A stretch of DNA of 64,000 nt, taken from positions 1 through 64,000 of the forward strand of contig NZ_JAGSYH010000006.1 in NCBI RefSeq assembly GCF_025685685.1. Reading direction: 5' to 3'. Source of the stretch: Acidicapsa dinghuensis. GTDB lineage: Bacteria > Acidobacteriota > Terriglobia > Terriglobales > Acidobacteriaceae. Positions 50,428 to 58,960 of the stretch are shown one piece after another (position 1 is the stretch's first letter; each line of letters starts with the position of its first letter). The position numbers and the translations under genes are program-made. The notes beneath the pieces are model-generated. The model saw only the letters and a program-made list of their open reading frames with translations. It searched no databases and was not told where the DNA came from.

Positions 50428-50439
50428 AATAAATCAAGC
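50383..50439 (+). repeat. Island boundary repeat: tRNA-Ala 3' end plus 12-nt flank (left)
   Basis: 57 nt from the anticodon loop through the CCA and on into AAATAAATCAAGC. It matches 56621-56677 at 56 of 57 positions, but inverted. tRNA 3' ends are favoured targets of tyrosine integrases, and an integrase relic lies 64 bp away. Confidence 0.85.
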
Positions 50440-50502
50440 ATATAGCTTAAAAATCCGGGTCCATTGAGATGGCTCAGTGCTGAAATGGGTCCATTAAGAA
50501 TT

Positions 50503-50820
50503 TCAGGCCACTTTGTTCTCTTTCAGGACCAGGGAAGCTACTTTTTTCCCGGCGTTCCGCTTCTCATCTCCCACAGTCTGCGCATAAGTAGCCAGCGTCA
50601 TTTCTGGCGTGGAATGGCGCATGAGTTCCATGCTCATTCAGAGGCTTATGCCGTTCGACAGAAGTAGGGAAGCATAGGAGCGCCGGAGCGCATGCCAGCC
50701 CAGGTTGGGTTTGGTGATCCCAGCACGTTCGATTGCGGGGACCACATTCCAGCGCCAGAGAGTGCTGGGCCAAAGCGGCTGCTTCCCAAACGAGACCACG
50801 GATGCGAAGATCCAGTTACC
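50503..50820 (-). pseudogene. Tyrosine integrase remnant (C-terminal part, with nonsense codon)
   Basis: Reading leftward from 50820 the frame gives GNWIFASVVSFGKQPLWPSTL, then ERAGITKPNLGWHALRRSY, the family HxLRR box, then an in-frame TGA at 50638-50640, and continues MSMELMRHSTPEMTLATYAQ, with the second histidine and the active-site tyrosine context, ending at 50503. These are the C-terminal boxes of phage/island tyrosine recombinases. The N-terminal domains and the first catalytic arginine are missing, so it is a relic. Its place right after tRNA-Ala is typical of an integrated island. Confidence 0.85.
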
Positions 50821-50823
50821 TTA

Positions 50824-50970
50824 ACCGGAATACGATGGCTCCTCTTTCCATACCCTGAGTGCGTCCAAGAAAATGCGCCTCAGAACATGTCCAGGACCGA
50901 TCAGGGAGATCTGCACGTTCGCGGTGTAAGCCAGGAGTTGCTTCCGTGTGAACTTCTTCCTCACAAGCAT
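50824..50970 (-). pseudogene. Transposase fragment, probably IS110-family
   Basis: MLVRKKFTRKQLLAYTANVQ followed by ISLIG matches the N-terminal region of IS110-type transposases (RKKFTRxQLLAYTANLxTSLIG). After SLIG the likeness ends (PGHVLRRIFLDALRVWKEEP), and TAA at 50821-50823 closes the frame. Only about 25 residues support the call. It lies between the integrase relic and the TPR gene and shares the reading frame of both neighbours across stop codons. Confidence 0.5.
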
Positions 50971-50994
50971 CTTGCCGGCTCTACCCAAGAACGA

Positions 50995-52815
50995 TTAGCC
51001 AAGCCCGACGCGATGGATCAGCTCAACGAATCGATGGTCGCTGCGGATCGGATCGAAGTATGGATGGGTCTTGACGAATTGGAGGATATTGGACTGCTCC
51101 TTGTAAGCCTGCTCGAGCCAGTAGAAGGCCTGTTCATTGTCACCGAGCCCCAGATAGGCATTCACAAACGCAGCGGCGGGCACGTAGCCTGCCTTCCGCC
51201 GCTGTTTCAGTTCCGCGAGTAGCCGCAGCGCATCACCACGCCGGCCGGCGTGGGCATAGGCCCGGATCAGTACGCCGGTTGTAGCAGGGCTGCCTTTAGA
51301 GAGTGACACCGCTTTCTCCAGGACTGGAATAGCATCCAGAGCCTGACCGTTAGCGACGAGGGAGAATCCCAAACCCGTAAGCGTGGTCGCATCGTCCGGC
51401 TGTATCGCCAGGGTGCTGCGCGACTCTCGGATTGCCTCGCCGTAGCGGTGGGCCTGAAAAAGTATCCATGACACATCACCGCCGGAGACCGCGACCGGAT
51501 CGAGCGCACGGGCTCGCTGGATCCAGGCCACGGCCTCGTCAGTACGGCCCTGGCATGACAACCACAAGGCAAACCCAAGGTGGGCAAACGCGCCGTTCGG
51601 GTTCACTTCGAGAGCGCGTCTGTATTCCGATTCAGCATCGGACCACTGCCACTGCTTCTGAAAGACATTGGCTAAGACGACGTGTGCGTCTACAAGGTTT
51701 GGATCAAGCGCCAGCGCTTGCCGGCCGAAGCTGACGGCCTTGGGCCGCGTCTCTGCCGGAGGCACCCCGTCAAACACAGTCCCAAGCTGGTCGTAGGCCT
51801 CAGCCATGCCCAGATAAGCTGGGGCAAAGGTTGAGTCCCGGTGGATGGCGTCCTCAAAATAAGCGATGCATTGCTCCATCGCGGCTTTGCCGCTTTCATG
51901 GGTTAGAACAAACTTGCCCCTCAGATAGCTTTCGTAGACCTCAGGTGCTACAGAGCGCACTGCGGCGAGCCGCTGGCGCTCCTCTCCGGTTACCGTCACT
52001 TCCACTTTTTCGGCAACAAGTTGCGCCACCTCGCTTTCGAGCGTAAGCACGTCTCGCATCTCGCGGTCGTAGCTCTCTGACCAGAAATGTGCGTCTGTGG
52101 CTCCCCGGATCAGCTGGGCGGTTACACGAATCCTGCTGCCGTCCCGGATCACCGATCCTTCCACCACAGCATCCACGCCCAGAGCTCTTGCGATTTCAGG
52201 CACCGATTGTTGCGGGTTCCTGAAGCGCATCACGGATGTATGAGAGATCACGCGGAGATCGTGGATTTCCGAGAGGCGCCCGATGAGGGCGTCGGTGATT
52301 CCATCCGCCAGGTATTCCTGCGCTGGATCCCCTGACAGGTTCCGAAGGGGCAACACCGCGATCGACTGGATACGGGCGGGAGCTTTTCCAGTTTCGCGAT
52401 ACCGGGCGACCAGCCTGACAGTAGTCAGCAGGGCAGGCAACAGACAGAGACAAACAAGGGCTCCCAAAACAAACCAAAGACCCGTCCTCCGCACTCGCGG
52501 AGATGTGCGCCGATTCTGAGGGATCGAAGGTGTTTCTATCTCTGGCTTCGATTCGAACTCGTCCTCGGGCCTTGAGTCGAGCCCCTCCACACGCAAACGG
52601 CGGCTCTCAATCCATGCGTCAAGTTCGCTGGTCATAGCGTAGACTGAGCCGCGCTTATCGTGCTGATGCCGATGGACCGGCATTCCCTCCCGTTTTTCCC
52701 ACCTTTGGACTGTTGTCACGTCGCGGCTAAGGTAGGCTGCGATCTCCTTCCATGAATTGAGCCGCCTTTCGGCCGCTTTTCGCGCCAGCGGGATTTCGAA
52801 GGTCGGCTCACCCAT
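50995..52815 (-). CDS. HTH-TM-TPR protein (membrane-anchored regulator-like)
   Basis: A 606-aa protein. The ATG at 52815 is preceded by GGGAG seven bases upstream and is preferred to a start 31 codons earlier. Residues about 20-50 form an excisionase/MerR-like winged helix (LNSWKEIAAYLSRDVTTVQR, then WEKREGMPVHRH). After a linker comes one membrane helix (about 113-137). A TolB-N/FlgO-like domain follows (SIAVLPLRNLSGDPAQEYLA, DALIGRLSEI), then TPR repeats to the end. The layout resembles CadC-like one-component regulators, with DNA-binding inside and sensing outside. Such proteins are very common in Acidobacteria. It is transcribed divergently from the secreted protein at 53069 and is a candidate for its regulator. 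Confidence 0.78.
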   Translation of the reverse strand: MGEPTFEIPLARKAAERRLNSWKEIAAYLSRDVTTVQRWEKREGMPVHRHQHDKRGSVYAMTSELDAWIESRRLRVEGLDSRPEDEFESKPEIETPSIPQNRRTSPRVRRTGLWFVLGALVCLCLLPALLTTVRLVARYRETGKAPARIQSIAVLPLRNLSGDPAQEYLADGITDALIGRLSEIHDLRVISHTSVMRFRNPQQSVPEIARALGVDAVVEGSVIRDGSRIRVTAQLIRGATDAHFWSESYDREMRDVLTLESEVAQLVAEKVEVTVTGEERQRLAAVRSVAPEVYESYLRGKFVLTHESGKAAMEQCIAYFEDAIHRDSTFAPAYLGMAEAYDQLGTVFDGVPPAETRPKAVSFGRQALALDPNLVDAHVVLANVFQKQWQWSDAESEYRRALEVNPNGAFAHLGFALWLSCQGRTDEAVAWIQRARALDPVAVSGGDVSWILFQAHRYGEAIRESRSTLAIQPDDATTLTGLGFSLVANGQALDAIPVLEKAVSLSKGSPATTGVLIRAYAHAGRRGDALRLLAELKQRRKAGYVPAAAFVNAYLGLGDNEQAFYWLEQAYKEQSNILQFVKTHPYFDPIRSDHRFVELIHRVGLG

Positions 52816-53068
52816 TGCAATCTCCCGGAAACTTCCAAGATCTCGCGAGAAATGTACAGATTGTAATCCCCGTCCGACAGGACGGCAAAAGACAGCATTT
52901 GACTGCAAATTGCTTTTCCGCGTGTTGCTGTTTGACCCGGCCTGGCGGATGCTCGACCGTTACTGCAATGTCAGGCGCGAAGCCGCTGCGACTCGATCCG
53001 CAGAAAGCCTCTGGTTCCTGCCCGTTGGGTCGGCGGCTAAGGTGCCAATCCCGAACAGGAGAATTCTT

Positions 53069-53653
53069 ATGAGCAGAAAAATCTCGATTTGGGCAGTACA
53101 TGCGTTTTCCATCTTTATGCTCCTTGCGGCCAGTGCAGGTATTGCCCAGGATCGTGAACATGTGCAGCTCAAAGGCCTAATCAACGACTACTCCCCGTCC
53201 AGCGTAAAAGGCGGCCCGTGGGAAATGCACGGCCAATGGACTCTGGACCTGCACGAAAGATGGGACAATGCAGACTTTTCAGCCGACATGACCATGTCTG
53301 GCTACGGGACCTCCGATAACGCTCCTGATGCGCTGCTTGGCGGTCAGAATGCACACACTCATAACATCAAACTCACGGAAAAGAAAATCATCTGGAATAT
53401 GGATGGCTGTCCCACTTTCAGCCCTGCCACTAAACAGGGCTTCCAGATCAGCGGCACGGTGAGTCTCCTGACGGGTAATGGCAGCAACGCTCCCTTCGAG
53501 ACCGACCCGCCGTCATCCACCTTGCAGGTCTGCGTCACAGGTGGGGACGAGGCTCCATACTCAGCGCCTTATTCGAATATCACGCTGGTGTTCAGAGGAC
53601 CTGCAGCGACTCACTTTGGCGAGCAGCCGATCCATGGCGTAGTGAAAAGGTGA
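53069..53653 (+). CDS. Secreted protein of unknown function
   Basis: A 194-aa protein. The ATG at 53069 has AGGAG seven bases upstream and opens a signal peptide (MSRKISIWAVHAFSIFMLLA ... IAQD); a longer in-frame start is not needed. The mature domain is beta-rich (HGQWTLDLHERWDNADFSAD, MTMSGYG), has two cysteines (DGCPTF, QVCVTG) that could pair, and carries an AHTHNIKL segment with closely spaced histidines. No family was recognised. It is divergent from the HTH-TM-TPR gene and 142 bp upstream of the propeller-like gene on the same strand. Confidence 0.65.
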   Translation: MSRKISIWAVHAFSIFMLLAASAGIAQDREHVQLKGLINDYSPSSVKGGPWEMHGQWTLDLHERWDNADFSADMTMSGYGTSDNAPDALLGGQNAHTHNIKLTEKKIIWNMDGCPTFSPATKQGFQISGTVSLLTGNGSNAPFETDPPSSTLQVCVTGGDEAPYSAPYSNITLVFRGPAATHFGEQPIHGVVKR

Positions 53654-53795
53654 ACGAAACAGCCTGGCGAAAAAATCCGGGTGGCAAGCGGCCGTGTGGT
53701 AAATCCGCCGCCGAACGATGAGCCGGCTGTTTTGTAGCGCATGTGCGATTGAAACGCGATGTGAAAGAAATCACTATCCAGGAAAGGGGATGAAT

Positions 53796-55874
53796 ATGAC
53801 AGCACCAGTAGCCGAAAGTACCGCGAGCGATATTCAAAACCAAATCGGAAATAACTCCACAGCTTCCAGCCCATTCGTGACCGCGGACGAGGTGATTTTT
53901 TTTCGGGGACCGAACAACAAGCTGATGAGAGTGAACAGCGACGGGACGGGTCTATCACAGCTCGGGAACAACACCACCAACTCCACACCGTTTGTCACCT
54001 CCGACGGCTGGGTATGGTTTCAGGGAACAGACGACAAGCTATACAAGGTGTTCAACGACGGAAGCCAGCTCTCGCGGCCTGGTGCCAATGACACCACCTC
54101 CAGCCCGACCGTGGTGGGTGGCTGGGTCTACTTCCGGGGCAAGAATAACCAGCTGTATCGCATGGACTCGGCGGGATCGGAACAAACATGGATCGGCAAA
54201 CAGAACACCAATTCCACGCCGTTCGTCACCTCCGATGGATGGGTGTGGTTTCAAGGCACGGACAACAAGTTGTACAAGATATTCAACGACGGAAGCCAAC
54301 TCTCGCGGCCTGGGGCCAATGACACCATCTCCAGCCCGACCGTGGTAGGTGGCTGGGTTTACTTCAGAGGCAAGGATAACCAGCTGTATCGCATGGACAC
54401 CGCGGGATCGGAACAAACATGGATCGGCAAACAGACCACCAAATCCACGCCGTTCGTCACCTCCGATGGCTGGGTGTGGTTTCAGGGCACGGACAACCAT
54501 CTGTACCGGGTGTTCAACGACGGAACGCAGCTAACGCGGCCCGGTGCCAATGACACCGCCTCCACGCCTGTAATCGGACGCGTGGAAATCAGTGAAGGGA
54601 CAGTCGGAGAGTGGGTGTACTTTCAGAGTACGGACAACAAGCTGAATCGGCTGTTCCAGCCGGTGGCTCCCATCGCGACAGGCACGATGCGGCCTAAGTA
54701 CTACATTCTGACGGTGCTGTACGCCCCGCCGGGGATGAATGGAGGCGGCAGCGTCAGCAGCGTTTTGGGTAATGTTGTCTCTTCGGTCAATTATTCGAGC
54801 GCTAGCAGCACCGGAACTGCAACTTCAGTCAGCAGCTCGTTCAAGGACGGCGTCACTGTTGAGACGAGCATCGGCTTGAACATTCCCCTTCTGACGAAAT
54901 TCGAAGTAGATGCCCAGTTCAATGCATCACAAACTACCACCGACCAGACGTCAGAGACCATCACCTCGAGCACAACCTTCGCCCAGAACGTGCCAGGGCC
55001 CGGCGCGGACGGAATTAATCATGATCACGACATGTTCGTACTGATGCTTAATCCGCTAATCGGCGTCGCCATCTATCCCGGCAACATCATGCAATGGAAT
55101 ATGGGAGTCAATGGCCCGGTGATGAACATACAGTTTCCCTATGTGGGCTGGCTCAAAAATCCGAGCACAATGCCGCCGGGAGTGAAGCAACAACTCGACG
55201 CCGCCGGCCTGACCGCGGCGGACTATGCGCAGATACTTACCGCGAATCCATTCGCGCAAGGCGCAACGGCGATCGACTCGAACCGCTTTGTGCCGACGCC
55301 GCAGACGTATCCCTACCAGCCGCCTTTCAGCGCCAGCGATCCGGTGTTCACCAACACCATCACACTGCAGAGCTCGGTGACTGAAAGTGAGAACCATACG
55401 GTTCAAAATCAATACTCCGTGTCGGTTTCCGTTGAGGCCGACTTCAATCTTCTTCTTACACCGAAGCTGAAAATAACCGGCTCGCTGGAATGGACGAACA
55501 CGAATTCGTACGGCACGAGCAGCACGTCGACTCAGACCGCCGCCGCGACGGTGGGTGGGCCGGCGTTTGGGTATTCCGGACCAACGGACGTCGTGGTTTA
55601 CTGGGACACCCTCTACAGCTCGTTCCTGTTTGCGTTCCCGGCTGCGTCGCCAACGGTTGTTGGCACGCTAACAGACGCCAGCGGCAAGGTGGTCGCGAAT
55701 AAGGCGATTACGCTTACGGTGGGCGGCAAGAAATTTGAAACATTTACCAACCAGCAAGGCCAATACCGTTTCTACGGCGCTCCCGCGGGCAGCGGCTCCT
55801 TGGTGGTGGACGGGAGCCCCTTTGCCATCACCGTCGGAGCGGGCGCCCCTCCCGGGAACATTCGGCTTCACTAG
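53796..55874 (+). CDS. Propeller-repeat protein with Ser/Thr-rich beta body and C-terminal regulatory-like domain
   Basis: A 692-aa protein. Two ATGs lie six bases apart (53790, 53796); AAGGGG touches the first but is well spaced from the second, so 53796 is chosen. There is no signal peptide. Residues about 20-290 are repeats of the type GWVWFQGTDNKLYK, DGSQLSRPGAND, GWVYFRGKDNQLYRMD, resembling DUF5050/YWTD-like beta-propeller blades; two 77-residue units (67-143 and 144-220) are nearly identical. Residues about 340-610 are rich in alternating Ser/Thr strands (VSSSFKDGVTVETSIGLNIP, QFNASQTTTDQTSETITSS), as in aerolysin-type pore formers. Residues about 620-690 are carboxypeptidase-regulatory-like (VGTLTDASGKVVANKAITLT). 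A pore-forming or adhesive role is inferred only. Confidence 0.75.
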   Translation: MTAPVAESTASDIQNQIGNNSTASSPFVTADEVIFFRGPNNKLMRVNSDGTGLSQLGNNTTNSTPFVTSDGWVWFQGTDDKLYKVFNDGSQLSRPGANDTTSSPTVVGGWVYFRGKNNQLYRMDSAGSEQTWIGKQNTNSTPFVTSDGWVWFQGTDNKLYKIFNDGSQLSRPGANDTISSPTVVGGWVYFRGKDNQLYRMDTAGSEQTWIGKQTTKSTPFVTSDGWVWFQGTDNHLYRVFNDGTQLTRPGANDTASTPVIGRVEISEGTVGEWVYFQSTDNKLNRLFQPVAPIATGTMRPKYYILTVLYAPPGMNGGGSVSSVLGNVVSSVNYSSASSTGTATSVSSSFKDGVTVETSIGLNIPLLTKFEVDAQFNASQTTTDQTSETITSSTTFAQNVPGPGADGINHDHDMFVLMLNPLIGVAIYPGNIMQWNMGVNGPVMNIQFPYVGWLKNPSTMPPGVKQQLDAAGLTAADYAQILTANPFAQGATAIDSNRFVPTPQTYPYQPPFSASDPVFTNTITLQSSVTESENHTVQNQYSVSVSVEADFNLLLTPKLKITGSLEWTNTNSYGTSSTSTQTAAATVGGPAFGYSGPTDVVVYWDTLYSSFLFAFPAASPTVVGTLTDASGKVVANKAITLTVGGKKFETFTNQQGQYRFYGAPAGSGSLVVDGSPFAITVGAGAPPGNIRLH
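53994..54455 (+). repeat. Two tandem 231-bp in-frame repeats plus a partial third
   Basis: Units 53994-54224 and 54225-54455 each encode 77 residues starting VTSDGWVWFQGTD; the third starts at 54456 and decays after about 38 residues. The high DNA identity between units points to recent duplication or gene conversion. Confidence 0.85.
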
Positions 55875-56620
55875 TCTGTCTTCCTGAGTTTGCAGACATT
55901 GTCAGGTAGTCTGCTGCGCATAGTAGACTACCTCCTAATCCATGTGATGCATCGCAGACCCTTCTCAGGGAATATCGACGAGTGTCCCTTGTGTTTTAGC
56001 CAACACCTCGTAGACCACATTCGAAGGCATCCGTCGTAGACGAGCAGGTGCCGCTGAAAGCATCTGATCAATGCTCAATCAGCCAGTGGAATTTGCGGGC
56101 TTCTGCCACTGCTCGCGTCTCTCATAGTTAAGCCTTTCAGCCTCCTCAGACACGCCATCGCGCGGAAGCAGCTGGTTCCCGTTCAGTTCGTACTCGTTCA
56201 TTTCGCGGGCGGAGGCGAATAGGCATGAATGCCAACATGAAGTCTCGCCGGGGGAGATCCGACTTCGCCATTCCAATTCGGATTCTGAACGAGTGCAAAA
56301 TCGTCAAGTCACTCATTGAGAAACAGAAAGGGCCCACTTGTCTGTATAGTCGGCATCTCGTACAGTGGGGAGCCATGACGTCACGAGCACTTCAACGGAT
56401 AGGCCGTTATATGTCAACTTGCTTGCCCGAGGAACCCCAGGGCTTAAGGCGTGATAACCACGTTTGGAGTTGTCGAGTCGAAAGTGGGGATTACAGCCCG
56501 CGTGGAGGGAACCGGGCGAGAACGGTTGTAGTATTCGTTGTAGTCCAAGAGGTCGGGATGGCTATTGCACAGTTCCTCGCCCATAGTACTCATCTTCAAC
56601 AATGAAACACTCTTTAGGCG
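55875..56620. other. Non-coding or decayed right part of the island
   Basis: 746 bp. Open frames of up to 126 codons exist on both strands but show no ribosome site, composition or family support. A leftward frame near 56540-56600 reads LLDYNEYYNRSRP, faintly like a transposase C terminus, but too short to call. Confidence 0.4.
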
Positions 56621-56677
56621 GCTTGATTTATTTGGTGGAGCTGAGCGGGATCGAACCGCTGTCCTCCTCGTTGCGAA
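56621..56677 (-). repeat. Island boundary repeat: inverted copy of the tRNA-Ala 3' end
   Basis: On the minus strand this reads TTCGCAACGAGGAGG, A (where the tRNA has C), then the T-arm, acceptor 3' strand, CCA and the AAATAAATCAAGC flank: 56 of 57 bases identical to 50383-50439. No 5' half of a tRNA is present, so it is not a functional tRNA gene. Its orientation is opposite to the tRNA, unlike a normal attL/attR pair. Confidence 0.85.
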
Positions 56678-56706
56678 AACGATGAAGAACGAATTTTCAA
56701 CAATTT

Positions 56707-57766
56707 AGCACAACACAGCCGACGGTGACGGTCACGCCAAGTTCAACGAGCCTCACCACGGCGCTGACGGTGACCGTGGCTGTTAGTGGCGGAGGCAGCA
56801 ACCCGACGCCGACCGGAACCGTGGTCTTGTCGAGCGGCGCATACAACTCCGCGGTCACGAACCTAAGCGATGGAACGGCTACATTTACCGTTCCAGCGGG
56901 TGCGCTGATTACGGGAAGCGATGTGCTGACGGCCACCTACACACCGGACTCGAATAGTTCTTCGACCTATAACAGCGCTTCAGGAACGAGTTCAGTAACT
57001 GTGAATCCGGCCCCAGGCTTCACGCTTGCGCCTTTAACAGCCAGCGTAACGGTCGTCCAAGGCAGCAGCAACACCGACACGATCACTGTAGTGGAAGTGA
57101 ATGGATTCACAGGCAACATACACTCTCTGCCAGCGGTTTACCGAGTGGGGTGAGGGCATCGTTCGGCACGAATCCGGCGGCGGCTTCGAGTGTGCTGACT
57201 CTGATAGCCCGCGGCACGGCGGCACTTGGCGGGCCGGTGACAGTGACGATTACCGTGACCTCCGGAATGCTGACCGCATTCACCACCTTCGCGCTCACTG
57301 TGAGCGCCGAGCCGACGTTCGCGGTTAGTGGCAGCAGTTCGTCGTTAACCATCGCTGCTGGCGCGACGACGGGGAACACTGTCACCATGACAGTGACTCC
57401 GGCGAATGGGTTTACAGGGACGGTGAACTTGAGCTGCGCGGCGGGGCGCAGACTTCAACGCTGACGATCTTTACCACGGCGGCAACGGTAGGAGAGAACC
57501 ATTTGAAGAGGCTGTTATGGCCTGGAGTGGGAACCGCGCTTGCGCTGTTATTGTTCGGGGTTCCGCGTCGGAGACGATACTGGCCCACGATGTTGGTAGC
57601 GCTGGTGCTTTCCATTGCTACCGTTGCGATCGGATGCGGGAGCAGTAGCTCTAAGGGAGGCAGTGGGAATGCGGGAACCTCGGCAGGGATTTACACTGTG
57701 GCCGTTTCGGGAACATCAGGCAGCATCACCGGCACGCTGGATACGGTCACCTTGAATCAAACTGTA
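56707..57766 (+). pseudogene. Decayed Ig-like-repeat secreted protein (3' part)
   Basis: From 56707, one frame reads PTVTVTPSSTSLTTALTVTV and bacterial Ig-like (Big_3-type) repeats up to about 57130, where the frame is lost; a second frame continues from about 57150 (ASFGTNPAAASSVLTLIARG) to 57460; a third carries the C terminus (LKRLLWPGVGTALALLLFGV, RRRRYW, then a membrane helix and the lipobox-like AIGCGSSSS). The parts in order match the large cell-surface proteins with a C-terminal membrane/sorting region common in Acidobacteria. It has no 5' end: it begins 30 bases after the inverted tRNA copy. Two frameshifts and the truncation make it a pseudogene. Confidence 0.78.
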
Positions 57767-57774
57767 TGTGTTTC

Positions 57775-58003
57775 GTTTCCGATCCTCGCCGTTGCGGGAA
57801 TGCAGAACGGCTGATGTATGAAGCGTCGCGACAACAGGTGGCAATCCCCGAACCACTTGTAATCGTCCATGAGATTCAGTGATTCGAGATTTTGATCCCA
57901 AGATTGACTGTGCTGCCGTAGCGCCAAGACAGATCAATAGTTTTGGCCGAGCTACCTCTAATTCAGCATCGAGCCATGGGCGACAAGCATGAATCTCCTT
58001 CAT
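57775..58003 (-). pseudogene. Uracil-DNA glycosylase (UdgX/family 4-5-like) C-terminal fragment
   Basis: The minus strand encodes EIHACRPWLDAELEVARPKL, then LICLGATAAQSILGSKS and VVATLHTSAVLHSRNGEDR. ACRPWL-AEL, LGATAAQ-LLG and the (H)PSAVLR box are the C-terminal motifs of UdgX and related iron-sulfur uracil-DNA glycosylases. Here the last box reads HTSAVLH rather than HPSAVLR, and everything upstream (active site and Fe-S cysteines) is absent. It overlaps the tail of the Ig-repeat pseudogene. A relic. Confidence 0.7.
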
Positions 58004-58363
58004 AAAGATGTCATAACAGCTTCGCGCGAATCGTGCAGCTGTGCGATTTACTTCGCAGACGCTGCGCATAATGGTTGTCTACGATCCTTCTCACACGGTT
58101 GACTTTGACCAGATCTGGCGTGGGAAGAAGCGGACCTAGTTTCAAATGGCGGTTTGCGTCGCGCGCCTGACTATTCGCTGTCAGATAACCAGGAGTATCT
58201 TTAGTTGTGCCGACGGTGCTTCGTGATGGTCTTCGTTCCTGAATAGAAATATCAAGCCAGAGCAAATCGCGACGGCGCCAGCCATTTGATAACCGGCTGA
58301 TTGACTATTCCGCAGCGGGAGACACGTGAATACGGCAACCCTTGTATTACCAGAGATGACGAA
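58004..58363. other. Intergenic region, no supported gene
   Basis: 360 bp. A leftward frame (TTKDTPGYLTANSQARDAN region) is open but unrecognised and without a start signal. It may belong to the decayed zone right of the island. Confidence 0.3.
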
Positions 58364-58807
58364 TCAGATTTTCCAAATCTTGGACTTCACATGTGCCCAT
58401 CTGGAATCTCCATCCAGGAGCGCTCGGACTTCACTTGACGTGATGTCATATACCCAATCGCCATAAAGCATGAGCACGTGCCGGCAATCTGTGCACGTGA
58501 AATTCTGGCTGCTCCAATGACGGTTGATTTTTTCGCAGTTGGGGCAGGCTACGTCAAAAGCCTTTCCTGAGTAAGATTTACTGACGATTCGGATAACCTT
58601 TATCCAATAATAGAGATCTATGATGAGTGCCAGGAGACCTATCGGCCAATAAAAAACCGTCGCCGGAATGCCTATCAGAAAAAAAATCGCGAAGAAAAGT
58701 TTTCCAGAAAAGCCCCGTACACGACGAATTGTTGCCGGTTCCAAGAGGGAGGTTTCCCGCCTGCGACACCTCGCAAGTTCAGCCGGCGGTAGGACAATGA
58801 CGCTCAT
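58364..58807 (-). CDS. Membrane protein with zinc-ribbon-like C-terminal domain
   Basis: A 147-aa protein. A basic N-terminal tail of about 35 residues is followed by two membrane helices (LFFAIFFLIGIPATVFYWPI, LLALIIDLYYWIKVI). The C-terminal cytoplasmic domain has CPNCEKINRHWSSQNFTCTDC, a CxxC-x14-CxxC zinc ribbon. No ribosome site is evident before the ATG at 58807. It lies downstream of the NRPS/ATP-grasp genes on the same strand, but no functional link is visible. Family not recognised. Confidence 0.6.
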   Translation of the reverse strand: MSVIVLPPAELARCRRRETSLLEPATIRRVRGFSGKLFFAIFFLIGIPATVFYWPIGLLALIIDLYYWIKVIRIVSKSYSGKAFDVACPNCEKINRHWSSQNFTCTDCRHVLMLYGDWVYDITSSEVRALLDGDSRWAHVKSKIWKI

Positions 58808-58960
58808 ATTACCAACGTTATATCCGATGGCTGTGAATGACCCACTTCGAAATGGTCAAGCCGGCTACAACGTTAGCGCTGTCAATCGGCGGCACGGCTC
58901 TCTCTGTGGATTACCGTGAGTATATATCTGCCGCAGAATTTCGGTCTAGATTGGCAGCGG

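Noticed and set aside
53994..54570. CRISPR-like array
   Set aside because: The repeats are 231 bp, in frame and without spacers; they encode protein blades. No CRISPR array or cas gene was seen anywhere in the window.
56225..56605. Rightward 126-codon frame in the island's right part
   Set aside because: No ribosome site, low-complexity Arg-rich stretches, no recognisable family; treated as non-coding.
56621..56677. Second tRNA-Ala gene on the minus strand
   Set aside because: The 5' half (acceptor 5' strand and D-arm) is missing and the anticodon stem is broken, so it is only a 3' fragment.
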